Origin: Physella acuta
Taxonomy: Eukaryota; Mollusca; Gastropoda; Physidae
Length of the DNA stretch: 64,000 bases
Assembly (NCBI RefSeq): GCF_028476545.1
Contig: NW_026733059.1
Coordinates: 36,001-100,000 of the forward strand
Direction: 5' to 3'
Below the pieces are notes generated by a model. That model was not told the origin of the DNA, did no database searches, and was given only the letters and a program-made list of their open reading frames with translations. Both the position numbers and the translations under genes were made by a program. Every line of letters starts with the position of its first letter. Within the stretch, counting starts at the first letter, position 1. Positions 12,346-25,000 of this stretch are shown here, one piece after another.

Positions 12346-12950
12346 TTAATAATGTATGTGTCAAAATAATTTTCGTCCCCGTCACAACCCACCCACCTAA
12401 CAATCTTATTTATCCCAATGCTATGTGTACTACAGTATAAGATAACAGTATAAGTCATAAGATAAGTTCTGATAACTGTGGAAAGTGAGGCAGAGTTTGA
12501 AACACAGAATAATAGCAGAGTATTTTACAAATACATTTCTTAAATAATCAAAATGCTAATTTTACTGATTTAAAACGACCCACAAACAATCAACATAAAT
12601 AGAGGATATCTTTTTTGTTTTGGACTAATTTCTTTTATAGACTCCAGTTAATTCTTGAATGTCTAACGTTTTTTATTTTTAAAAATCGGCCACATTATTA
12701 GATAAATCCTCATAACAAAACAATGAAGTAATTAAATAAAACATTTCCAGTCTTGTTTCTTACCACTATGGCCATTTATTTTCTAAACTGGCCACAAGAA
12801 AAAAATAAAACATAAAATAAAAAACGTAAGCCCTACGCTCGAGGGATGGCAGAAGGGGGGGGTGTGGTTAACCCCGGCTATCGTCGCACCCAATCAATAC
12901 AACGTTTCCCCCATCTACTCCATCTAGCTTCTCCAGCTCCGGGGCCTCTT
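12346..12950. other. No gene seen
   Basis: AT-rich unique-looking DNA. Nothing was recognised. Confidence 0.5.
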
Positions 12951-13562
12951 CCCCGTACCTCTCCCGCGTACCTCACCCCCGTACCTCTCCCCCGTACCTC
13001 TCCCCCGTACCTCACCCCCGTACCTCTCCTCCGTACCTCACCCCCGTACCTCTCCCCCGTACCTCTCCCCCCGTACCTCACCCCCGTACCTCTCCCCCGT
13101 ACCTCTCCCCCGTACCTCTCCCCCGTACCTCTCCCGCGTACCTCTCCCCCGTACCTCTCCCCCGTACCTCTCCCGCGTACCTCTCCCCCGTACCTCTCCC
13201 GCGTACCTCTCCCCCGTACCTCTCCCCCGTACCTCTCCCCCGTACCTCTCCCCCGTACCTCTCCCGCGTACCTCTCCCCCGTACCTCTCCCCCGTACCTC
13301 TCCCGCGTACCTCACCCCCGTACCTCTCCCCCGTACCTCCACCCGTACCTCTCCCCCGTACCTCCACCCGTACCTCTCCCCCGTACCTCTCCCCCGTACC
13401 TCTCCCCCGTACCTCTCCCCCGTACCTCTCCCCCGTACCTCTCCTCCGTACCTCTCCCCCCGTACCTCTCCCCCGTACCTCTCCCCCGTACCTCTCCCCC
13501 GTACCTCTCCCCCGTACCTCTCCCCCGTACCTCCACCCGTACCTCTCCCCCGTACCTCTCCG
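12951..13562. repeat. GC-rich minisatellite, 13-bp unit CGTACCTCTCCCC
   Basis: About 47 copies of CGTACCTCTCCCC, with minor CACCCC, CGCG and CTCC variants and a few shortened CCACC units. The 13-bp period rotates the reading frame each unit. Because the unit has no stop in any frame on either strand, it yields 260-codon open frames on both strands (Arg/Thr/Ser/Pro or Arg/Gly/Glu/Tyr). These are artefacts. Confidence 0.95.
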
Positions 13563-14519
13563 TCACCCTCGGATCCCATCCGCCCAGTTAGTGAAGACGG
13601 ATGGACACGAGTGCGAGAAGTGTCGCAGAGAATTCTGGAAAAAATAAAAAAATAAAACGAAGACATGCCGACGTCATTCGACGGAGCAATCTATGCACAC
13701 TGGCATTTCAAGTTTTACGGCTGCGATTTCACAGAAATGAAACATTTTCTCCCCCTAGTGTCATTATCCTGACGAGCCAGCCGGCTAAGGAGAGGATACG
13801 GGATCTCGAAAGATTTATCGGGATCCGCATCCATTTTAGACACATTTGCCAGTGGAAATTGAAACTGAGGTCTGTTTCGATCCCCGGGCCAAAACGGGAT
13901 TGGGGGGGGGGGGGGGGGGATTTGTGCGAAATAACAATCGTGAAACTGCGTAGTTAGACTCGTTTGTGAGTGAGTGCTAAGTGCCTTAGCCTCGTTGTGG
14001 GTGAGTGGTGAGTGCATCACGTGATGTAAAAGCCTTCTCCATTAGTATTGGTATCCCCCCCCCCCCCAATAAAAAAAACTAAAATATAATCCCTGCTAAA
14101 AAAAATTCAAAATTAAGCTTCATCGATTTTTGACTAAGGTCAACCAATCAATTATTTTTTTATACCTCCAACACGGGGCTCAACTAAGGTATTATTTAGA
14201 TCACCATGGCAACCTCGCGCTGTATTTTTTATATTTTATGAGCTTAATTGTAATATCACACTGCCATGGGAGGTTGTCTGTCTGCTGTCATTACCTGGGT
14301 AACCCAACAAGCTAGAGACGTCATTAGCACACAGCGAACGTCCAAGACCCCTATTATCTGTTAGATCATGATTTACTCAAGTTCAATTATCCTATGTTAC
14401 CGCTTATGACAGTATGTGTGCCCTAATGACGTGGATATAACTATAATGTTGAATTTTTAAGTGTTAATATTTTTAAAATCTTATCTCGTTTCTATATTGT
14501 TCTTGAGTTTTCTATCTCG
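13563..14519. other. No gene seen; homopolymer G/C runs and one E-box palindrome
   Basis: A G-run lies at about 13902-13919 and a C-run at 14056-14067. The 12-bp palindrome CATCACGTGATG at about 14014-14025 contains an E-box. No supported exon. Confidence 0.5.
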
Positions 14520-14885
14520 CATACATGGCTCTTGACTGATTACATCATTTACATAGCTCTTGCATGACCTATCTCATTTACATAGCTCTTGCGTGACCTG
14601 TCTCATTTACATAACTCTTGAGTGACCTATCTCATTTACATCATTCTTTGGGTACCTATCTCACTTACATAGCTCTTGCGTGACCTATCTCATTTACATC
14701 ATTCTTTGGGTACCTATCTCATTTACATAGCTCTTGAGTGACCTATCTCATTTACATAGCTCTTGAGTGACCTATCTCATTTACATAGCTCTTGGGTGAC
14801 CTATCTCATTTACATAGCTCTTGGGTAATCTATCTCATTTAATATAGCTCTTGCGTGACCTATCTCATTTACATCGTTCTTAGTT
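14520..14885. repeat. Minisatellite, 29-bp unit, about 12 copies
   Basis: The core ACCTATCTCATTTACATAGC recurs every 29 bp (for example at 14712 and 14741), with the variant CATTCTTTGGGT in place of CTCTTGAGTG. Confidence 0.9.
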
Positions 14886-15435
14886 TACATATCTGAACTC
14901 CTATAAAATGGGAGGTAAAATATGGGCAAGATGTGAGACGCATCACTTCTGGGATGCACATAATCATCAAATATTTACTACAGAATAATCTCTCCCCGTT
15001 ATATCAGATTTAGGGGTGATAATAAACAAGCCTATTCTAGTTTTGGAGGTTCGAACATGAGCCTTTCTACATTTCTACATTTTTCTACATTTTATCCACT
15101 CGACAACAAATGTCTATACATTACAGTACAACCTCTGACGTAGTAAGTCCAAAGTAATTGCCTTGTAATTGTTTTGCACTTGAATTGTTTCGTGTAAAAT
15201 AGAAGTATACTGTGGACTTGAATGCTTGAGGCTTTTTTAGAACGGTACGGCCCATTTGGGTCTGGTCTAACAGACGGTAGGGAAATTGTTGGTTAGAGCT
15301 TTTAGGGGGTTTACGGGCTGTTTGGTTGTTTTTTTTTTTAAGATAAGGTGGGTTTTAAGATGTGTGGAAATAAACAGGAATAGAGTGGAATTGAGCGAGG
15401 TTAGGGGTATATGGGATAGCTGTGTGCAAGGTCAA
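14886..15435. other. No gene seen
   Basis: Nothing was recognised in this AT-rich spacer. Confidence 0.5.
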
Positions 15436-15668
15436 GGATGGCCATAGGACTAGTGACAGTTGGCCATAGGACCAGTGACAGTTGGCCATAGGACCAGTGA
15501 CAGTTTGCCATATGACCAGTGACAGTTGGCCATATGACTAGTGACAGTTGGCCATATGACTAGTGACAGTTGGCCGTACGACCAGTGTCAGTTGGCCATA
15601 TGACCAGTGACAGTAGGTCATAGGACCAGTGACAGTTGACAATAGGACCAGCGACAGTTGGCCACAGT
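15436..15668. repeat. Minisatellite, 22-bp unit, about 11 copies
   Basis: Units of the form GTTGGCCATAGGACCAGTGA are spaced 22 bp apart, with TATGAC/CTAG variants. Confidence 0.9.
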
Positions 15669-16165
15669 GTCAGAGAGATGTTTAAAAAATAATGTCTTCA
15701 TGGCCAATACCTTTTTTAAAAATGTCAAATTACATTGACACTAAAATGCCACGTAGTTGATTGGCATAGGTTTAATAAAACCAATGCCAAATTAGCAGGA
15801 GCCAATCAGAAACATCTCTACCAACTTTTATGGTGCCAGTGCAAAAAAGGACCAATATCCCCAACACGAATGCCAATAAAACATCTGAAAGCAGAACTTA
15901 CTCCATTATGGCATCAGTCCTATCGGTGTCTCAATTTTTCCTATTATTTTACAGATTACACATATTAAATAAAAATATAAATAGTATTCATTGTGAGACC
16001 AAATTATATGGGAGGGGTTATCCATTGCGGCTCTAGTCTATTCTTTACATATCATCACCCCAGACTAGTCGTTCCTTAATGTTAAGATTCTTTCTTCGTT
16101 ATAAATTGTATTGTTAGAAGAAATTTCCTTCAACACAATTTTTGTATTACGTATCATAATGTTAA
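15669..16165. other. No gene seen
   Basis: A 77-codon plus frame at 15735-15968 has no recognisable motif. No other signal. Confidence 0.45.
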
Positions 16166-16386
16166 GCGCCATATAGTCCGTTGACTCCGATTTCAGCCTG
16201 CTTTTCTTTATGGATTTTCTTCCATAGCCTTTGTCCAACCAAGAACAAACTAGAAGACAGCAGTTGTTTGATTTTTGAAATTTCACTCCTATATGGTTTG
16301 CTGTCGAGCCTCCTATCCGGCCGTTCGAACTCGTGACTAGTCGGTTTAGCAACCATGAGCTTTATTTAACCACGCCCACCCCGACC
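16166..16386 (-). mobile_element. tRNA-like SINE, family 2, copy 1
   Basis: About 220 bp is shared with 39900-40116. On the minus strand the head contains TGGTTAAATAA (A-box-like) and AGTTCGAACGG (B-box-like) about 44 bp apart, with AAAGCTCATGGTTGC between them. The body includes AAAAGCAGGCTGAAATCGGA-like sequence. The family is distinct from the one at 2869-3074. No coding capacity. Confidence 0.6.
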
Positions 16387-16415
16387 TCCTGTCAAGGATT
16401 CAGAACGTGTTAAAG

Positions 16416-16444
16416 TGACGTCAGAATGTGTAAAAGTGACGTCA
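16416..16444. promoter_or_regulatory. Two perfect CRE palindromes 21 bp apart
   Basis: TGACGTCA occurs at 16416-16423 and again at 16437-16444, inside a 21-bp near-duplication (AAAGTGACGTCAGAA). TGACGTCA is the full CREB/ATF site. The 21-bp spacing puts both sites on the same face of the helix. No gene start is recognised nearby, so function is only a possibility. Confidence 0.4.
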
Positions 16445-17389
16445 GAACCCTGTACTAAAATGTGAATCTCTGCTTCTGTGATAAAATGTTGATCGCACTG
16501 AGATCAAATCAAATGTCGTGCGCAAGATCAATATCGATTTCCTCATGTATCGACCCTTTTTTTTTTAAATCAGACACCGCCATCTTGGTTTGTTTTTTAT
16601 TTTTAAACTCAATTTTAAGCTCACTACCTGTCTAAGAAAGCACGTTAGAGCTAATTGCGCTGATTCATTCAGCGTTTAGCTTTCAACAGACTCAACAAAT
16701 TCGGCTTTTAAAACACGGGGACTCTACAGTACTAAACATCGCGATACACGTGCATTCGTGAGCTTAAAGCTAACACGTGCCGGAGTTCTTGTGGGGAGGG
16801 GGGGGGGGAGGGAGAGACGAGTAGGTTTGATTAGGAGGACAAACACGATGGCGTCGATATTTCAAACATCCGCCAGAAATCATCAATTCTCCGTGAGAGT
16901 GTCTTCCCCTTTTTCTACCCGCGTTTTGTCCCGTTTTGTCATCGTCCCTTTTCCCTTTTTTTTTACGTCATTGAAATAGAGTTATCTCCCGGCAAAAGCG
17001 CCCTTTTGTATACAGCACTATAAAAAATACCCCTATATTTGCCGTCCTTTTATATTAGAGAAGTCAGACTTCAGTGCTAGATTCGTATTATCTCCCTTCA
17101 TTATGTCCTAGCTTGTTGAGATGTCCTGGTGCTGTAGGACATTATTTATCATCTGGTTACCTGGCCACGTAGTAAATATTACGTCACCTGATAAAAGGTG
17201 TATCCTATCTCCATAAAATTCGTCTTTGTGATTTGGGTTCCATTTGATGTGGTCCTTGGTGACGTATGCATAATAAACAGAGAATTGGGACTTATTTGCC
17301 CCCCCCCCCTTCATACCCCATAGTACATTATATAAAATGAGCCTACCCGCTTACAGCTTGGTGTATTCTATGGTATCCAAGAAGAGAAT

Positions 17390-17391
<2 letters not shown>
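16445..17391. other. No gene seen
   Basis: Contains two CACGTG E-boxes near 16747 and 16773, a G-run at about 16798-16808 and a C-run at 17300. No supported exon. Confidence 0.45.
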
Positions 17392-17479
<88 letters not shown>

Positions 17480-17712
17480 TTTACACTCATTAACACACAC
17501 ACATATACACATAAATATTTTTTAATTCATGTATTCATTCCTTTATTTACTCTTTTATTTATTCATTTTTCATTCATTCATTCATTCATTCATTCATTCA
17601 TTCATTCATTCATTCATTCATTCATTCATTCATTTATTCATTCATTCATTCATTCATTCATTCAATCATTCAAACATTCAATCATTCAATCATTTATTCA
17701 TTCATTCATTTA
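17392..17712. repeat. (TA)n then (ATTC)n microsatellites
   Basis: (TA)n at about 17392-17478 and (ATTC)n with ATTT/AATC variants at about 17537-17712. Phe/Ile/His/Ser open frames here are spurious. Confidence 0.95.
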
Positions 17713-18100
17713 TTTACTAATTTTTTTGTCTTGCTGTTTCTCTATTCTATCTTTTTTATAGGTTAACTTTATTATCACTTCTGTCACTTACCACATTAGA
17801 AGATCAGTAACAAAAAGACACTATATTTATTTCAAGCATTAAACACAACACCATAGCTAAATTTGTGCAACAGTTTGCCCGAGTCGTCCTTTCACTACTC
17901 GTGAGAGTGCGCGGGCTGTTCGATACACGGGTCTGATGTAATCACCGGCTTTGATCTAATTATTGATTATCAGCCAATTAGCTGAAACGAGCGAGTCCTT
18001 GGCATTAATGCATCTGCACGTAACGACCTCGAGTGCCTCGGTTAAGATGTGTCGCCTCGTTTTCTGTTTGCCATGGGCCTGTAGGACAGTGGTTTGACGG
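17713..18100. other. No gene seen
   Basis: Unique-looking DNA. Nothing was recognised. Confidence 0.5.
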
Positions 18101-18148
18101 GACACAGTTGTGTCGTGACACACACGTGTGTTACGACACAACTGTGTC
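18101..18148. repeat. 48-bp near-perfect palindrome
   Basis: The left arm GACACAGTTGTGTCGT is matched perfectly by the right arm ACGACACAACTGTGTC, with an ACACAC/GTGTGT core between them. Each arm itself contains a smaller inverted repeat, GACACA/TGTGTC. It can form a cruciform or hairpin. It may be a fold-back element or just a palindrome. Confidence 0.8.
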
Positions 18149-20989
18149 GGTATTTGTGCTAATGTGTTGCTTATTTAACTCTAAAAGTTCGTTCTTTAAA
18201 AATTATGCTTAAAATATTTTAATTTACCTGAAAGTAGGTTTTTTATCGCAATCAACTGATTTCTAACCCCCCCCTTTCCATCCGACAATGTTCTATCGTC
18301 ACACGATGTCACAGAAAAAAACCACCACCCCTGACACTTCACAAAATACCACCATTTCCCCTTAAAAATAACCCACTGTTTTAGCTAACGACACCGTGTT
18401 GTTCAGCGATTTTTTTATTTCTAAGATAACAAAACCCATAACACATGTTTTCTGAACCACCTATATCCCCCTAGCAAACGTGACGTATGGGCGATCCACC
18501 CCCCCCCCCCACTTCCTTAAGTAAGTGGGGGTTTTTAAACAGCTTTTTAAAGACCTAACTCCGTCACTTCTCCCTTCGCCCTCCCCCCTCTCCCCTTCTC
18601 TGTGTGACTCTTAATTAATTTACAGACAACATATCTCAATTCTACCGGCTTAAATTTACAGCCTGCTCCCCCTAACCCACAACACCCCCCCCCCCCCCCT
18701 GACACACACACACACACAAACACACACACAAACACAAACACACATCCTACAGAGAAATCAATCAGATACCGCAGTTTTAAAAAAAAAACGAACCGGAAAA
18801 AGAAGTGTGGGGGGGGGGAGTAAAAGCCCTTGGCATTTTGTTCGGGCTGCATTTCCTCCACGGCTCTAAGGGCGGTAAGGATCTGTTCTCGTGGATCTGT
18901 GGCTCACAACTTGCGCGTGCTTTGCTCGATTGACTGCTCACTCTGGCTAATTCCTGTTTGAAAGATTCCGTTAGAGGGAAGCTTCTCATTGCTTGTTTTA
19001 AGAGTGAGTTGTTCTTCACAAAAGTTTTATTTTAAAAAGTGTGTTTGTTTTAGCTCTGGAGAAGTGAGTATATCGATTTCATGATTTGTGGGGATAGGAG
19101 GTGACTTTTTGCTTTGTATGTGAGATCCGTACGTCGATTCTACAAGAAGCGTTGTTGTTGAAAACAACGTTTCGTAAAATATATACATATATCAAATGTG
19201 ATATATGTTACTTCGACTTATTTCTTTCTTATGTGAATTATGTAACTTAAATTATATGTGAATGGCGATTGTGGTAATATTGGTGATATCTGTAGGTAAA
19301 GCATACTGAAGAAATTGTAGTTGAAAATTAGATATTTGGTAAAATATATGCATACATCATGTGCAATTATTTCTCTGTTGCGACAAATTTCTTTCTTTTG
19401 TGATAACTGCAAGGCCTATGTAAACCGTACATGATTCATTGTTGCAGTTTGGTATCCGGCTCGACAAAGCAATTTCACTAAATTTTACTAAGTTCATTAT
19501 GTCAATTAATTGAAAATTAATTTATAATTAAATTCCACGGTGAAACGACAATTGGTTGAATTTTAAAATCCAGATTTTAGTATCATCGGTTGTTTATTAT
19601 TTTTGTACTTTTTATTTTAGTTTAGGTTTTTTTTTTTAAATAAGAACTAAGTCCTTGCACAACATGATCTGAACTTTGAGGATTATTGTGATGGCATTAA
19701 TAAATTGTTGATTATGGTTGGTTGCCCTAGTAACGTTAGTTGTATGTAGGGATTCGTTATGTGCTAGCTGACTAACATGGGTAATGCTAGATCATTATGT
19801 AGGTGTTTGTTACGTGCTAGTAGTTTAACATGTGAATTGTTAGTTGTATGTAGGTGTTTGTTGTGTAGGCCTACTGGCATTTTAACATGCTTGTTCTCAA
19901 CTTCACTTAAGTTTGCGTTCAGTAATAAAATAAGCTGCTCATTTGTACCACGCACCATGTGAACGAAGTATTTTTCCATTATAACACGCCTATATCGCGT
20001 CCATTTAAATCTTAAACAGTTTACATGGCATAATATTAACCCGCTAAACTTGACTTCGACATTGTCTAACACATGGTAGTATGACTTCCCGTGATAGTAC
20101 CTTAACATTAAAATTATAATTCTTTTTACTGTCACTATCATTACCGTCATTATTATTCCTTTTATCATTTGTATTAGCCTTTTTATTTTTATTTATTTAA
20201 AAGAATTCTCGATTATCTTTTTTTTTAATTGCTATAATCGCCATAATCATCATTTTTATTTTTTTTATCATCCTTATTATTATTTTTATAACTATTATTA
20301 TCATCATCATTACCACGATAGTTATTTCCTTCGGGTTTTCCCTTTTCCTTTTTATAACCCAACTCTGACGACGGTTGTTTACGACTAGGTTCTAAAAATA
20401 GCCATCAAATCTCCCCGACACCACAGAGTAAATATCGAGCTCTTTAAGGGTTCTCTAAAGACGGCGGGCCCCACGTGTCGATCTATACCCCCGCTAGGAA
20501 CCGATGGATAGAACACGTAAAATTTGGTGGCAGGAAAATCAATCAGGGGCGTCGCCGGGTGGGGAGGAGGGGGGCGTCGCGGCCCGGGTCATGTCTGGTG
20601 ACGCAAATGTATGGGAATAAAAGTGGCCCCCCGGACATGAAGTGTTGGTCTCTATTACTGTTTCATTGTGTCTGAAGTCGGTCGAGTGGTGGTAATAAAA
20701 AAAATCTCCGCTGGTCGTCTGGTCTTGTGGGTGAGTACTGCTGACCTTAACTCACCCGCGGTACAACTAAGTTAGCTTAAATTATTTTGGCATACTAACA
20801 TTTTATATAATTTTTACAAGTCTTTTTATAATTATATATACAACTCAAGTGCCGCAAAAAATACTTATAATAATACATATACATATATCAACGTGTGCCT
20901 TTGTGTGTGTCTGTGTGTGCGTCTGCGTGTGTCTATAAGTGTGCGTCTATCTATATAGGGTATTCAATATATGTTATAATTTTATACAT
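18149..20989. other. No gene seen; C-runs and AT-rich DNA
   Basis: C-runs lie at about 18267, 18499 and 18687, followed by CA repeats to 18745, and a G-run lies at about 18810. Diverged repeated segments (for example GTAGGTGTTTGTTACGTGCT near 19799 and GTAGGTGTTTGTTGTG near 19850) make a weak tandem. CAGGGGCGTCGCC at about 20548 resembles a hAT end but has no partner. No exon is supported. Confidence 0.45.
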
Positions 20990-21200
<211 letters not shown>

Positions 21201-21872
21201 TGTGACCTTCCCCGAGTCTATCCTGCCCGACAACGCCAATTGTAACGAGTTGAACCACTCATGCTACACAACATCGACTACAGTAGAAAGACTCGAAGAT
21301 GCAGGTTCGCTATTGATCCTTTTATTACATGAATCAAGAAATGCTTCAATATAACACAATGAATCAACAGGAATGTTTCACAATAATAGTCTGAATCAAC
21401 TGACCCCTAACAGTCCTCACTAGGCTTCATATAACTGAATCCACATGTCTATTGTCCTTCTTAACACAATATAACCAACTTGATATGTCACACAGACTGA
21501 CTGATCTAAAGCGAGCGATGAAGAGGGAAGAGAACGAGTTCAGCCGTCCCCTCCTATTTATCCCTTGTATCCGTACTCGTCTTCGTACTTGTATTCCTCC
21601 GTAATCGATACTTGTACTCGATGTCTCCGACCACTAGTTGCGCAGTTCTAACGTACAGTCCGTGAAATAACATCTGCATCCTATCAATCAAAGTTGACAG
21701 GCTGTCTGAATCCCCTCGTACCGTTTCCCAAAATAGCACGCGTTGGCTTTGAGATTGTTATCAGTCCGATCCAATAAGCCACCTGCTATGTTGCATCAGA
21801 CTGTAATACTGCGTCTCGGCTTATCGTTCGTTATCAGATTTGTAACTAGTAGCTAGGCCTACCCTAGTTACA
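21201..21872 (-). repeat. 3' LTR of the Ty3/Gypsy element
   Basis: Begins TGTGACCTTCCCCGAG and ends CTAGTTACA on the plus strand, with the short inverted ends TGTGAC/GTTACA typical of LTRs. Length 672 bp. It reads the same as 27255-27926. Confidence 0.95.
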
Positions 21873-22076
21873 TCCACCCCTGCTTTTTTTTTTGTGTGTT
21901 TTCAACCACAAACAACGCCTGGCAGGTGCACTCCTCCAAAGTCAATCGCACAATCGTAAAAAAAATTTTATTGTTCCACTCACTGTCCACGACGTCCCAT
22001 TCGTATACGATTGACAGTTATACCTATTTCACATATCAACTGTGTCTACATCATCTTCCTGAGACACAAAACAGTT

Positions 22077-25000
22077 CTAGAATTCACATCCACCCTTTTC
22101 GTTTGGTGCCTTCACCAGTTCACTTTTATAGCTTTTTGAACCGTCTGTTCTCATACCAGCGCGACCATGAAAGACTTGATGGTTGCTGACAAAAAATTTC
22201 GTCTTCCTTCTGTTCCTCAAACTTCTCCGCGGACCACTTATCTGATGGTCTACTGTCTCTCTGCTTCTGGAAGGAACGGGATCCTCTTTGTTGCCGTTAT
22301 CCTCCACTTGTGTATCGCGGTTGTTCTGTTGATGGTGATATGGTTCCGGGATGGGTATGTGAATTTCCGTTATAGTTTCCGGTTCCCTAATTGTCTTAGG
22401 TTTCTCTGTGTGTAACTGCTCTTCTTGCCTATTCCAATATTTCTTTAATTGAGCAATGTTCGCCCACCGATCCGGTTTGGCGTGATCGATGGGTCTTATC
22501 TTAAAGGGGCCACCTGCTACTTTAGGCATCTCCACGACTTGCCATATCTCCTGTCCCCAGAGGTCGTGGATCTTATTTCTGCCTAACGGGTGGCTACGCA
22601 GTAATACCCTGTCGTTCAGTTTGAGTGGCGGGTCCTTTGTCTGTACCGGCGGTTCCCTTCGCCGAGCTTCATGTTCTAGTCTTTCCTGTACTACCCTGTA
22701 CATTTCTCTAATTCTTCTCATATGTTCATTCACATATTCCAGTGCGGTGTATGAGCCAGTCATACTCTCCCTTTTTCCTAGGAACAAATCAAGAGGGAGT
22801 CGAGCCTCCCGTCCGAACAGCAACCTGTGTGGCGCAAAGCCGGTTGTGGCATGGGGGGTGCAGTTGTATAGATATACCAACTCTGGGAGAAAATCAGGCC
22901 AACGTTTTTTCTGTTCAGGTTCTAGGGTACGCAGCAAATCATGCATGCTACGGTTGAACCGTTCACACTGTCCGTTTCCTTTCGGATTAAATGTGGTTGT
23001 TCTAGATTTGTTGATCCCGTAGTGGCTGCACAGTTGGTTAATTACTTCTGACTCGAAAGCCCTTCCTTGGTCAGAGTGTAATTGTCTTGGTATGCCATAT
23101 TTGATGAACCAATGTTCTATTAAGACCTTTGCCACTGTTTTGGCAGTCTGATCTCGCGTGGACACCGCCACCGTCCATTTGGTGAATACATCAGTCATTA
23201 CCAACACATGTTCCGTCCCATCCGATGATTGCTCCAACGACGTAAAGTCCATAGCCACAATCTCTAGTGGTTTTGTCGCTAGTAGGTGTCCTGATGGCTG
23301 TCTCAATTTGACAGCTGGCATTTTCGCATGCTGACACCTCACACAAGCCTCACAATGGCGTTTGACCTCCATTTCCATATTGGGCCAGTAACACCTCCGT
23401 CGTAATATCTTGTGCGTCCTGTCCTGACCCTGGTGTCCTGCCCTGTCATGTGCCAACCTTAGCACTTCTTCTCGTAACTGTCCAGGCACCACCACCTGGT
23501 GTATTGTCCCATCAATTTGGTCATGAATTCTCCGCATGAGAACACCATCCTCTATACTGAGACGGTCCCACTGACTCAGTATTTTCTTTGTTTCTCGACC
23601 AAATTGTTCTCTTTCCCTTCTTCCTGGGAATTTTTGTTCCTGGACGTATTTCAATAGCGGTTGTAAGCCACTATCCGTTCTCTGGGCATCTCTTATCTTT
23701 TTGTGATTAAGGCAATTAAAATCACTACTGTCCATATGTTCGGGCTCTGTGGATATGTGCTCCACCCCGGTCTGCCCGTTTTGCATCACTTGTACCCCAT
23801 GAGGGATATCTGTTGACGCTCTGACCTCACATATTCCTGTCAGCGTTTCTTCCTCATCACCCGGTCTCTCGTAAGGATTCCTTGATAAGGCGTCCGCATT
23901 GCCATTGGACCGCCCCGGGCGATACTTTATCTCTAGGTCAAAGAGTGCCAATTCTGCTGCCCATCGCTGTTCGATGGATCCCAACTTTGCTGTCTTTAGG
24001 TGACTCAAGGGGTTATTGTCAGTGTATACCACACATTTAGCACCTAATAGATAGTCCCTGAATTTCTCAGTCACAGCCCATTTTAATGTCAAAAGTTCTA
24101 GTTTCATGGCGCTGTAATTTGTCATGTTCCTCTCTGATCCCTTCAGAGCTCGACTGGCATACGCAATAACCCTGAAACCTTGCTTTTGTTGTTGTGATAG
24201 CACAGCTCCCAGACCTTTAGAGCTGGCGTCAATTTCTAGCCGAAATGGTTTGTCAAAGTCCGCGTATCCCAATATCGGCGCCTCTGTCAAAGCCTTTTTC
24301 AATAGCTTAAACGAGTTCATGCATTCATCAGTCCATAATTCACCTATCAGTTGTGTTTTACCTTTCTTTTTCTCCTTACTGTGTTTCTTTGTCATTTTGT
24401 TTACCAAGTCATGCAATGGTGCGGCAATTTTTGCAAAACCAGGCACAAATTTTCTATAATAGGAGGCAAAGCCCAAGAATGACCTGACCTCTACCGTAGT
24501 AGTTGGTTGTTTCCATTCTTTAACAGCTGCAATTTTATCTGGGTCAGTGGCGATGCCATCCGACGAAATCACGTAACCCAAAAAATGTACCGATTTCAAA
24601 CCAAAGCAGCATTTGTCTGGGTTCAGCTTTACTCCTATCTCCCTAAGACGGAGAAACACTTGTTCTAATCTTTTTAGATGGTCCTCCCAAGTTTTTGAAT
24701 AAACTAGTATATCATCCAAGTACACCAACATTATTTGAAATAGAAAGTCACTCATAGCACTCTGCATTACTCGCTGGAATGTAGCAGGTGCATTAGTTAG
24801 ACCAAACGGCATACGGGTCCACTCGTACAGTCCCAGTGGAGAAATAAATGCAGTTTTATGTTGATCGTTGGGGTGCATGGCCACTTGGTGGTAGCCACTA
24901 GCCAAATCCAAGGTAGAAAAAAATCTTGCTCCCCCCAACGCATCAAGACATTCATCAATACGAGGCAAGGGGAATGCATCCCTTCTTGTGATATTGTTCA

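Noticed and set aside
12846-13666. Frames of about 265 codons on both strands
   Set aside because: Translation of the 13-bp CGTACCTCTCCCC array. Open frames on both strands reflect composition only.
21554-21739. 61-codon frame in each LTR
   Set aside because: It occurs in both LTRs only because the LTRs are the same. It has no known motif and the LTR is not expected to code.
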